From CAZUNB01 sp964622235 (GTDB lineage Bacteria > Patescibacteriota > Saccharimonadia > Saccharimonadales > JAGPDM01), in the NCBI GenBank assembly GCA_964622235.1, contig CAZUNB010000004.1, positions 1 through 49,973 on the forward strand: 49,973 nucleotides of DNA, written 5' to 3'. Below, piece by piece: positions 7,701 to 15,881 of the stretch. How positions within the stretch are numbered: the stretch's first letter is position 1; each line of letters opens with the position of its first letter. A program made the translations under genes and the position numbers. The notes beneath the pieces are model-generated. The model had not been told where the DNA came from, did not search any database, and was given only the letters and a program-made list of their open reading frames with translations.

Positions 7701-8384
7701 TTATTTCCCGTGCTGATTTTGGAAATAACTAATATGTGCAAGCTCTACGTTCTTTGCAATCTCTGCTAATTTTTTTAATGAGACGTCTACAAACTCATCG
7801 TTTACCAGGTGCTTGCTATCAACTGAGCTGGCGGCCATTTCGCTTATTACTTTCTGCACCTGATCAGGGATATCGCGATCAATTTGGTGTATAAATCTAT
7901 TGCGGACTGTGCGTATGGCGTCAAGACTCTTCCATATAGATTTATTGATATCAATTTCAATACCGCATCCTTGTGCGAACCATAAGATGTATTTGTTTAT
8001 ATATGGGATATTTTTATCTGGTAAATCTACGTCTATACCTTGGTCTTCTGCTATCTCCAAGCTTAAACCATTTAACATGTTTTCTAAAAGTGAGAGTGCG
8101 ATCGCTAACGTTGACTGCCTAATGTATTCTGGGAAATGTTCTACGTCTACATCGGCCGTTTCACTGTATGCATCATTAAGTTCAGCACTGTCAGGAAGAT
8201 TAGTAGATTTAAGATCACTTACATAATTTGTAAAAAACTCCTTACTAAGATTCCAATGTCTATTAAGACTCTGGTATTTATAAGCGAACTCCCAGATTGA
8301 TTGTGAGCAGAAGTATTCTTCGGTCTCAAATACCGGTTTAATTTGTAAAATTTTTATAAATGCATCGTTTTTAAACATAGTCAA
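7701..8384 (-). CDS. HEPN-motif protein (putative ribonuclease)
   Basis: 227 aa, largely helical. The sequence RTVRNRFIH (around residues 160-168) contains the RNxxxH motif that is the catalytic signature of HEPN ribonucleases, placed after a helix with conserved-looking IWKSLDAI, as expected for the last HEPN helices. The upstream half (LALSLLENMLN type) would supply the first helices. HEPN proteins act in toxin-antitoxin, abortive-infection and CRISPR-associated RNA cleavage. No antitoxin-like nucleotidyltransferase is adjacent. The next gene on the same strand (8546-9280, upstream) carries a second RNxxxH motif. An ATG at 8378 is an alternative start. Confidence 0.6.
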   Translation of the reverse strand: MTMFKNDAFIKILQIKPVFETEEYFCSQSIWEFAYKYQSLNRHWNLSKEFFTNYVSDLKSTNLPDSAELNDAYSETADVDVEHFPEYIRQSTLAIALSLLENMLNGLSLEIAEDQGIDVDLPDKNIPYINKYILWFAQGCGIEIDINKSIWKSLDAIRTVRNRFIHQIDRDIPDQVQKVISEMAASSVDSKHLVNDEFVDVSLKKLAEIAKNVELAHISYFQNQHGK

Positions 8385-8545
8385 CCCTTTACTACTTATG
8401 CTCCTGTACTGCTAGTCAAGTGTCCAATTGTCACTAGGACTAACGATAATGACGTACTCGCGGCTGTAATAGCTGATTGATGCAGTCTAAGAGTAAATTT
8501 TATACTTTCCATACATTAAGTATAACTTACTCTAAAACAGGATGA

Positions 8546-9280
8546 CTAAAACTTAATTCTTGAAACATCCCATGGAGTTATAAGACCTATAACTTTCTCA
8601 TTTTTTGAGCCTGTTTCTGTAACAAACGTCGCATTCAGTCTTATGTCATTCTTAAATGAATCTTCGATATTTTTGAACACATCAGCAGCTAGTTTTTTTC
8701 TGTCAGTGAATAGGTATGCAGAATTTGAGTCTGAAGCATCTGGTTTATCTAGGTACTCTTCTATTTCGGAAATTATGGTATTCTCCAGAATCAATCCGTC
8801 GCTAGTCATATTGCTGGAAAGCCACTTTACTAATGAGTATTCAGAGAAGACATATTCCACCTCGTTCTTAGAATTTAATACTGGCAATATGGTAAAGCCC
8901 CCGCTTTTCATCAGGTTTAATGCATCGGCAATACTATGGTCTTTGGTTATCGTGGTGATATTCTTTGTTGCGACCTCGTTAGCAGTTTGCGGATTGCTTA
9001 GCCTGGTGTACAAATCTTTAATAGATTTTAGTGTCGAGTCGTGGGGGATTGCATAAGGAGTTTTTTCGATATCTATAGAGCTATGTTCAATAAGGTTTCT
9101 CAGCTTTGCGAACTCGATGAGTCTTGACTCATAAGGCGTAACCAATGAGTCTCTTCTATTTACGAGTTCTTGTAGCTGAATAGCGAAACTGTTACTTTGC
9201 GACTTTGATCTTGCTGATATAAATTGTTCAATCTTACTAAACTCTTTTTTGAATTGTAAAGCGTTGTTTTCTTGTATCAT
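8546..9280 (-). CDS. HEPN-like domain fused to paired CBS domains
   Basis: 244 aa. Residues 1-75 are helical and end in FAKLRNLIEH, again an RNxxxH motif. From about residue 100 there is a CBS pair: first repeat ANEVATKNITTITKDHSIADAL ends with a hydrophobic strand and a YVFSEYSLVKWL helix; the second ends with GLITPWDVSRI. CBS pairs bind adenosine nucleotides, so the architecture suggests an RNA-cleaving or RNA-binding module controlled by nucleotide level (inference). No membrane segment. It precedes the other HEPN-motif gene on the same strand by 161 bp and follows the DUF2779 gene. Confidence 0.6.
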   Translation of the reverse strand: MIQENNALQFKKEFSKIEQFISARSKSQSNSFAIQLQELVNRRDSLVTPYESRLIEFAKLRNLIEHSSIDIEKTPYAIPHDSTLKSIKDLYTRLSNPQTANEVATKNITTITKDHSIADALNLMKSGGFTILPVLNSKNEVEYVFSEYSLVKWLSSNMTSDGLILENTIISEIEEYLDKPDASDSNSAYLFTDRKKLAADVFKNIEDSFKNDIRLNATFVTETGSKNEKVIGLITPWDVSRIKF

Positions 9281-9362
9281 ATTTCTTAATTATTATTCAT
9301 TTGATAGTAGTTGTCTAGCTATTGACGACAGCTAAGGTTTTAAAGAATTGATTAAGTTTTCT

Positions 9363-10859
9363 TTATAATGCAGCGATTAGTTTTTTATAGATCTCGACCA
9401 TCGCTAGAGTATCCAGAGTATTATATTTACGCATTTGCTCAAACATTGCTTCTTGCTTGCCTTCGTGCTGGCCGTCGATTACTGTCTCTACCCAAACCCT
9501 ACCAGTAGTCAGGCCATCTTGGATCTTTAATTCTTTATACGATAATTCTGGTACTAAAACAGGTANNNNNNNNNNGGCCTTTATGGATGAACTGCCTTTG
9601 AATTCTTTAACGACATACCAGTCTTTTTGGAAAGGAATTTCAAGATCGATCATACGTTCGTTCAAATTCTCGAAGAAAGAACTGTGCTTTCCGCTCATTG
9701 CGGCCATTTCTCGGTTTCTATCTCGTTCATACACATGATGCCAGACGATAACACTGCCTTTGTCGCTGATCTTATCCATCATATGTTCTGCTAGTGGTTC
9801 AATCGGGTTAGAGTCATCCGTATGTAAATACATTTCATGTAGAAGCTCAGCATCTGGTGAGTCTAATATATGGACAGAATATTGGAACACTACTTGTTGA
9901 TAGGGTTTGTTTCCGTTGTATACAGGAACAGCTTTACTGAAGGCTTCATAATCTAAAAAGTATAGTGGAAATTCGAGTTCATCTAAGAACTGCTTTATTT
10001 TGGGTTTAATAACAATAGCTCTATCTTTCTTAGTGACAGCAATCTGGTTTTTAGCCTTCTCGCCCGATATCTTTAAGTCCTCGGGGATGTCTTCGATAAG
10101 CAACTTATCCTTATTTTCCATATAGGCAACTGCGCCACCATTTCTTCCTGCTAAATCATAAATACTATATTCGGGTAAATTTGGTTTAAGACGTCTAAAT
10201 ATTTCCATCCAGTCTTTTTTCTTGCCTAGTCCAACGTGGCGAGGGGATGGGTCGGGCATTGTAGGTTGTTGCATTATTTTTAATGCGTCTATAACTCTGT
10301 CTTCAGTGACTGGTTTTAGAGCTTTAACTTTGTCAGTAACATTCGTTATCTCAGATAGTTCTTTGATATTTATTGCGCCCTTTCGTACATACTTATTATT
10401 AAGATGAACTACATAAATGTTATTAATCGTATAGCCCAGCTGTTCCATGACTAGCTGCTGAAATGACAGGTCGGGATAATGCTCGTCTTTAGCAGTTGTG
10501 GTAGCTTTAACTTCATACAGATTGAAGCTGCCGTCATCTAGTTTTTCAATAATATCGAAGATGAAAGTAAGTTGTCCACTTATAAACCTACCTTGAAAAA
10601 TAACTTTAGTGTCTTTCTCTAGCTCCGAAGTAGTTTTATCCAATAACTGATTGTATGATCCGTACTTTTTAGGATCCCAGCCAAGAGTCACTCCATCCGG
10701 AAATAACTGTTCGGCGTATGGTTCGTAGTTATGTCCTTCATCGAACCGAGCCTGTAGGTTAGCATCAATAGACGGGAGTTTCTTAGGATCATGCTTCTTC
10801 ATCCACAGCCATGCTGGGTGCTTAAGGAGCATCATGTAGTCTGATTTAGATATTTGCAT
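9363..10859 (-). CDS. DUF2779 protein: Cas4-like nuclease plus RNase H-fold exonuclease domain
   Basis: About 498 aa from the ATG at 10859. The N-terminal part has FDIIEK and LYEVKATT, matching the D...ExK core of Cas4-like PD-(D/E)xK nucleases. From about residue 300, YFLDYEAF starts a DnaQ/RNase H-like exonuclease domain with PYQQVVFQYSVH, the DUF2779 hallmark; NTLDTLAM near the end would give the last Asp. A 10-N gap (9566-9575) falls in the C-terminal part where SSIK is followed by PVLVPELSY; both sides are in the same frame, so the gene is probably intact. A TATAAT box at 10866-10871 lies 6 nt before the ATG, so the mRNA is probably leaderless. The role is inferred as nucleic-acid processing or defence. 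Confidence 0.8.
   Translation of the reverse strand: MQISKSDYMMLLKHPAWLWMKKHDPKKLPSIDANLQARFDEGHNYEPYAEQLFPDGVTLGWDPKKYGSYNQLLDKTTSELEKDTKVIFQGRFISGQLTFIFDIIEKLDDGSFNLYEVKATTTAKDEHYPDLSFQQLVMEQLGYTINNIYVVHLNNKYVRKGAINIKELSEITNVTDKVKALKPVTEDRVIDALKIMQQPTMPDPSPRHVGLGKKKDWMEIFRRLKPNLPEYSIYDLAGRNGGAVAYMENKDKLLIEDIPEDLKISGEKAKNQIAVTKKDRAIVIKPKIKQFLDELEFPLYFLDYEAFSKAVPVYNGNKPYQQVVFQYSVHILDSPDAELLHEMYLHTDDSNPIEPLAEHMMDKISDKGSVIVWHHVYERDRNREMAAMSGKHSSFFENLNERMIDLEIPFQKDWYVVKEFKGSSSIKAXXXXPVLVPELSYKELKIQDGLTTGRVWVETVIDGQHEGKQEAMFEQMRKYNTLDTLAMVEIYKKLIAAL
9566..9575. other. Scaffold gap (10 N)
   Basis: Ten N within the DUF2779 gene. Translation is sensible in the same frame on both sides, so only a few residues are missing. 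Confidence 0.95.
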
Positions 10860-11131
10860 GCAGTAATTATACAGTAGTAATCTTGATGTCATACATTCAA
10901 TAAGGATTACGCGGAACAGTATCTGAACATTGAGTTGTTACGCTCTGCTGCCACGAATTAACAGCTACGGGGGAACGTCCTCTAAATGCCCAAATACCTA
11001 CGCAGACAGTAAACAGAGACAGTCGACAATAGCTTACTGAACTAAAACTCGCAAGACATTAGATTTATATTATCGTCAGTCTTTTAAACCTATCATACTG
11101 CAAGTAAGCAATGTATAGTTATAGTTAGTCT
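10860..11131. promoter_or_regulatory. Divergent promoter region of DUF2779 and the res-mod operon
   Basis: Left edge: TATAAT (10866-10871, minus strand) 6 nt before the DUF2779 ATG. Right edge: TATAGT (11120-11125, plus strand) 6 nt before the HTH gene ATG. Neither gene has a Shine-Dalgarno sequence, so both mRNAs look leaderless. The middle holds a 19-base segment at 10965-10983 resembling 17165-17183 at the other end of the restriction-modification block. Confidence 0.5.
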
Positions 11132-11326
11132 ATGAATGAGACAAATAAAGACAATATTGAGTCCTTGTTGACGCTAAAAGAAGCATCAACATTACTGAGT
11201 TGCCACCCGAACACATTACGTGAGTGGGACAAGTCAGGCTATCTGAAAGCCATTAGAATTGGACAACGAGGCGACAGAAGATACAAGAAAAGCGATATCC
11301 AGAAACTTATGGGGAAAACAAAATGA
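11132..11326 (+). CDS. Excisionase/MerR-type helix-turn-helix protein
   Basis: 64 aa. TLKEASTLLSCHPNTLREWD is a standard winged-HTH of the MerR/excisionase type, followed by the wing RRYKKSDI. Such small proteins bind DNA as excision factors or regulators. Its stop overlaps the start of the res gene in an ATGA junction, so here it is probably the operon's regulator, limiting nuclease expression, as is common for restriction-modification controllers. No integrase is seen nearby. Probably leaderless (see the promoter entry). Confidence 0.8.
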   Translation: MNETNKDNIESLLTLKEASTLLSCHPNTLREWDKSGYLKAIRIGQRGDRRYKKSDIQKLMGKTK

Positions 11327-12252
11327 GTTTATGGCAGGCACTTACGCCAAAATTAGAAGATTGGCGAGAATCTAACTACAAATGCGACAACTACCCTGCA
11401 ATCGCTGAGATATTAAGGTATCAGCGTCACGAAGACGGTTCGAGTCGTTATTTACGTATACCGCAAATTGAGGCACTTGAAATGTATTGGTTCATTAGAC
11501 TTGTTCTCAAAACGCCAAGGCTACTCGATCTTTACAAACTGGCATTCGATGATCCACAGGAATTAGCGAGTGCCCTTGGAGTAAAGGTCGATGTACGCTA
11601 CGCAGATATTGGCAAAATTCTAGAAGACGCAGTTAACGACAGCCACGTAGCAAAAGAATTCAACCTCGAACACATCATCGAATCACTACAACTTGATTAT
11701 CCAAGTTACATCATGGCACTGACTATGGGCACTGGTAAGACCGTTTTAATTGGTAGCATAATCGCTTCTGAATTCGCTATGAGTATTGAATATCCAGAAG
11801 CTAACTTCATGAAGAATGCATTAGTATTCGCTCCTGGAACTACGATCATCGGCTCATTAAAGGAACTTTCGGATGTCCCGTATGCTCAAATATTACCACC
11901 CCGCTTTTACAAAAAATTCCTTGCAAACCTAAAAATTACATATGCCCAGACTGGCAGTAAAACTATTCAGATAGATCAGGGCGGCACTTACCATGTAGTT
12001 GTTACCAATACTGAAAAAATCATATTAAAAAAACCTGCTCGCAAAAAGAATCAATCCACGCTTGAATTTAAAACACTCGAAGAACAGTACAAGCTCACTG
12101 AGAACCAGCGATTAGCAGCAATAAAGAGTCTACCCAACCTCGGCATATTTAGCGATGAAGCCCAAAATACATATGGCAGCAAACTGGATGAGGAACTTAA
12201 ACGAGTTCGAGCTACAATCGATTACCTACACGCCGAACGGAACCTTGTTTGA
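11323..12252 (+). CDS. res: Type III restriction enzyme Res subunit, 5' part (ends at in-frame TGA)
   Basis: 309 aa up to an in-frame TGA at 12250-12252. It contains Walker A (TMGTGKT, around residue 139) and the Walker B-type box SDEAQ (around residue 285) of a superfamily 2 helicase. The reading frame continues directly after the TGA with VVNTTGTPY, which is helicase motif III of Res proteins. So this and the next entry are one gene with a single nonsense codon, not two natural genes. A product ending here would lack motifs III-VI and the nuclease domain. It could also be an assembly error, or a mutation that silences a harmful nuclease. It overlaps the HTH gene by 4 nt. Confidence 0.8.
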   Translation: MSLWQALTPKLEDWRESNYKCDNYPAIAEILRYQRHEDGSSRYLRIPQIEALEMYWFIRLVLKTPRLLDLYKLAFDDPQELASALGVKVDVRYADIGKILEDAVNDSHVAKEFNLEHIIESLQLDYPSYIMALTMGTGKTVLIGSIIASEFAMSIEYPEANFMKNALVFAPGTTIIGSLKELSDVPYAQILPPRFYKKFLANLKITYAQTGSKTIQIDQGGTYHVVVTNTEKIILKKPARKKNQSTLEFKTLEEQYKLTENQRLAAIKSLPNLGIFSDEAQNTYGSKLDEELKRVRATIDYLHAERNLV

Positions 12253-12279
12253 GTAGTAAACACTACTGGTACGCCCTAT

Positions 12280-13896
12280 GTGGGCAACAAAACCCTTCCC
12301 GATGTCGTTTATTGGTATGGGCTCAGTAAGGGTATCGAGGACGGCATACTTAAAAGCCTAACTAACAGTATTATCAGCTATGATTTTGATGATACACCAC
12401 CAGAAGAAGTTTTTGATGATGTGATAAAGGATTTCTTCAAAGAGTACGGCAGTACAGCAACGGTAAACGGCTCAAAAGCTAAAATTGCCTTCTACTTTAA
12501 GAATCAAGAGCACCTTAACGAGTCTCGCCCACGGATAGAAGAGGCACTTGCCGAAATAGGCGAAAGCCCAAGTATTATTTTGATGAATACTCAGCAATCC
12601 AACTCCGAAGAGTTGAATGAATTTGCGCGACTAAACGACCCAGCTAGCCAAAAACGTGTGATTCTACTTGTCAGTAAGGGTAAGGAAGGATGGAACTGCC
12701 CATCATTATTCGCATGTGCGCTTATTCGACAACTCACAAGCTCGAATAACTTCATTTTGCAGGCATCAGCACGATGTTTACGTCAAGTCGAAGGTAACTC
12801 ACAACCAGCTAGGATATATATTGAAGTCCGCAACCAGAGAGTGTTAAACAATGAGCTAAGCAAGACAGAGAGCATCACACTGTCTGAATTGAATAAACAA
12901 GAACCAAAAAATACTGAGGTGACCCTGGTATTTAGGAAAACTAAATATCCGCAACTTGAACTTACTCGAAAGATTGAGACAATCATTGGGCGCAAGGGTG
13001 GCTCAGATATAAAGATAACTAAGCCTAACAAACCAGAATCACAAAAAGTATTCAGAAGTGTCTTCTCGCCAACAGTCATGGGTAACGGCGTCATACTAAC
13101 CAACACTGGCGAAGAGCAAGACATCGCATTTAACGACGATACCTACGATCAGCTTACTGCGGCAACGCTTTTAGCACAGAATTACCATCTAGAACCATTA
13201 GACACCCTCCGCAGGCTTAAAAAGGCATACGGGGAGACAGATGTGCCACGAGCTGATCTTGAAGCCTTATTCAAACAGGTAGAAGATCAACTTGGTGAAT
13301 ACGAAGTGACTGAGACTACTATTACCCAGGCACTTGCGCTCATTAAGTTCGTTGACGATGACAACCAACCCGTCATGAAGAAGAACGCGTCCGGTCAGTA
13401 TTGCCACACAATCCGAATACATGACTCCCAAAAGAATAATATTGTTAACGAAGCAGACGAGCATGGACGTAACAAAAGAGATTTAGGTTTCCATTACACT
13501 CCGTACAACTTCGATTCCGAGCCAGAAAAACTATTTCTCGAAGAAATGCTCGACCGATTGCAAACAAAAACAGCAGAAGTTACTGACATCTACTTCACGG
13601 GCGGTTTAACCAATAAGCAGTTCACCGACCTATATTTCGAGTATAAAAGGCCAGACGGGGCATACCATGCATACTTCCCTGATTTTGTTATAGTTAAAAA
13701 AGATGGTTCCTTCCTTTTGGTAGAAATAAAAGCCAAAGGCAAAGAACAAGACGAAGAAGTGTTGACCAAGGCGCGAGCCGTGCAGAAGCTTGAAGATTTA
13801 CCAGAGAATAGATTCAAGTACCACATTCTGTATACCGAAACACCGATCGCCACAAATAAATTAGTAAACGTAGTTAACCTGATTGAGGAGTTATAA
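12280..13896 (+). CDS. res: Type III restriction enzyme Res subunit, 3' part (helicase C-terminal lobe and endonuclease)
   Basis: The frame opens at 12253 after the TGA; the first possible start is the GTG at 12280, with no ribosome-binding site, so independent translation is doubtful. It contains SF2 helicase C-terminal motifs (LLVSKGKEGWNCPSLFA, then QASARCLRQV with the arginine-finger segment). Near the C-terminus PDFVIVKKDGSFLLVEIKAK is the D...ExK core of the cleavage domain. With the 5' part the protein would be about 857 aa, near the usual size for type III Res. It needs Mod for site recognition. The stop lies 2 nt before the mod start. Confidence 0.8.
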   Translation: MGNKTLPDVVYWYGLSKGIEDGILKSLTNSIISYDFDDTPPEEVFDDVIKDFFKEYGSTATVNGSKAKIAFYFKNQEHLNESRPRIEEALAEIGESPSIILMNTQQSNSEELNEFARLNDPASQKRVILLVSKGKEGWNCPSLFACALIRQLTSSNNFILQASARCLRQVEGNSQPARIYIEVRNQRVLNNELSKTESITLSELNKQEPKNTEVTLVFRKTKYPQLELTRKIETIIGRKGGSDIKITKPNKPESQKVFRSVFSPTVMGNGVILTNTGEEQDIAFNDDTYDQLTAATLLAQNYHLEPLDTLRRLKKAYGETDVPRADLEALFKQVEDQLGEYEVTETTITQALALIKFVDDDNQPVMKKNASGQYCHTIRIHDSQKNNIVNEADEHGRNKRDLGFHYTPYNFDSEPEKLFLEEMLDRLQTKTAEVTDIYFTGGLTNKQFTDLYFEYKRPDGAYHAYFPDFVIVKKDGSFLLVEIKAKGKEQDEEVLTKARAVQKLEDLPENRFKYHILYTETPIATNKLVNVVNLIEEL

Positions 13897-13898
13897 TC

Positions 13899-15713
13899 AT
13901 GCCAGAAGACAAGCAACACAAAGTATCAAAAATTAAAGGTCGAGCTATGCTCCACTGGGTAGGCAAAAAACCACTGGACTTAGTGCAAAGCTACCCTGCG
14001 CAACTCGTCGAGACCGTTAATGGTAAAGAGACGACACTGAATTACGCAAGTCTTAAAAAAGACTGGCAGAACCTACTATTCCATGGCGACAACAAAGAAG
14101 TATTGAGTACACTAATCGTCAATGGTTTCAGAGGAAAAGTTGACCTAATATATATCGACCCACCTTTTGATAGTGGAGCAGACTATGTGCGAAAAGTTGA
14201 ATTGCGTGGTTCAAAGGAAAAAGTTGCAGGTGAAGACCAAAGTGTCTTAGAGCAAACCCAATACACAGATATTTGGGCAAATGATAATTATTTGCAGTTC
14301 ATGTATGAAAGACTTATCTTACTAAGAGAGTTACTGAGTGACAAAGGTACGCTGTATTTACACTGCGATTGGCATAAGTCACACCAATTAAGATTCTTAA
14401 TGGACGAGGTTTTTGGTGCTGAAAAATTTCATAGTGAAATAATATGGAGTTACCAGACGAGACAGTTTTCTAGAAAATATTGGAACAGAAAGCACGATAC
14501 CATATTAGCCTACTCAAAAGGCGAAACTAACATTTTTAACGTTGATGACGTTTTGACTGCTCTTTCGGAAAGTACGATTAAAAAGTATAAGCTTGTAGAT
14601 GAAGATGGGATGAGATACCGACTGAATGGACGAGGGATAACAGATAGCCCAATAAGGTCAGCAAAAGACGTAGACCCAAAATGGGAAATCAGCAATCCCG
14701 AACTAGTAGTAAGAGATCATATTAGAGAAGGATTTCCGCCAGACGCTGTTTGGCAAATAGGCATCGTGAATCAAGCTGCAACTGAAAGAACAGATTACCC
14801 TACTCAAAAGCCAGAAGAGTTACTTGATAGAATCATCAAAGCGTCAACGAATAAAGATTCAATCGTTCTTGACTGTTTCATGGGCTCAGGTACGACAGCA
14901 GCTGTTGCTCAAAAATTAGGACGCAAATGGATTGGTGCAGATATAAACAAAGGTGCGATTCAGACGACCATGAAACGACTTCAAAAGATTGTTGATAAGC
15001 AGGCTGCTGATAAAAAGCCAGCAATTAGTTCAATTCTTAACTTCCGAGTTAACAACTACGACTTCCAAAAAATTCACGAGCTTAAAGGAATAATCATTGA
15101 AAAGTACGATGTCACACCAGTGAAGACTGACGGACATTTTGACGGTACTGTTGGCGAACGCTTAGTGAAGATAGCTGAACTAAACCAACCAGTTAACAAG
15201 CTCACAGTTCAAGGTGTTTTAGATGAACTAAAAAATCGAGAAGAAGAAACAAGAAATATCTTGATTATTGGAAGCGGGGTTGAGCTTGGCGTAGATCAAA
15301 TGATCGTAAACCACAATAAAACACACCCAGTCAACAAGATTGAGGTAAAAGATTTGCAATCAGACGGCATTATTGTGCATGACCCTGCCGAGGCTGATGT
15401 AGAAATCAAGAAATCTGGCGACAAAGTAAATATAAACATCAACAACTATCTATCGCCAACAATCATCAAGCGACTCGACATTGATCGCAGCATTTTTGGT
15501 GAGAAGATAAAAGACTTCCGTTCTCAAATAGATGTGGTCGTGATTGATACAGACTATGACGGTAAAACCTTTAATATTGTTCATTCTGACGTACCAGAAA
15601 AGAAATCTGACCTTATTGTTGGTAAGTATGAATTAGACTTACTAACACCAATCTCAAAAGTTGCTGTTAAGATAATTGACATGCTCGGCGAAGAAATGTT
15701 AGTTATTGGTTGA
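13899..15713 (+). CDS. mod: Type III site-specific DNA methyltransferase (Mod)
   Basis: 604 aa. Motif IV DPPF (about residues 87-90, in IYIDPPFDSGADY) comes before motif I (DCFMGSGTT, about residue 325), the order of beta-class amino-methyltransferases such as type III Mod. YPTQKPEELLDRII, just before motif I, is the conserved SAM-binding lead-in. The enzyme would methylate adenine (or N4-cytosine) on one strand and give specificity to Res. The C-terminal ~230 residues are an extra region of unknown role. The gene is intact, so if res is truly broken it would be an orphan methylase able to keep marking DNA. Confidence 0.88.
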   Translation: MPEDKQHKVSKIKGRAMLHWVGKKPLDLVQSYPAQLVETVNGKETTLNYASLKKDWQNLLFHGDNKEVLSTLIVNGFRGKVDLIYIDPPFDSGADYVRKVELRGSKEKVAGEDQSVLEQTQYTDIWANDNYLQFMYERLILLRELLSDKGTLYLHCDWHKSHQLRFLMDEVFGAEKFHSEIIWSYQTRQFSRKYWNRKHDTILAYSKGETNIFNVDDVLTALSESTIKKYKLVDEDGMRYRLNGRGITDSPIRSAKDVDPKWEISNPELVVRDHIREGFPPDAVWQIGIVNQAATERTDYPTQKPEELLDRIIKASTNKDSIVLDCFMGSGTTAAVAQKLGRKWIGADINKGAIQTTMKRLQKIVDKQAADKKPAISSILNFRVNNYDFQKIHELKGIIIEKYDVTPVKTDGHFDGTVGERLVKIAELNQPVNKLTVQGVLDELKNREEETRNILIIGSGVELGVDQMIVNHNKTHPVNKIEVKDLQSDGIIVHDPAEADVEIKKSGDKVNININNYLSPTIIKRLDIDRSIFGEKIKDFRSQIDVVVIDTDYDGKTFNIVHSDVPEKKSDLIVGKYELDLLTPISKVAVKIIDMLGEEMLVIG

Positions 15714-15881
15714 TCGAATCTCTATCACTTGGGTGTGTACATATACATGCTTAGTGGGTTATAAGGACTGTCCTCTATAACTGCTGCTTTAAAACAGAGC
15801 ATCGTATCAAAAAAATACCAGAACTTGGCTCGCGATCGTGGCCGAGATAGAAACCATTTTTTGAGATGAGATAATAATTCT

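Noticed and set aside
12250..12252. Alternative genetic code or selenocysteine at the in-frame TGA
   Set aside because: TGA terminates other genes in the window (for example the reductase at 578 and the HTH gene at 11324) and this is the only in-frame TGA. Trp is coded by TGG throughout. No selenocysteine-type hairpin is evident after it.
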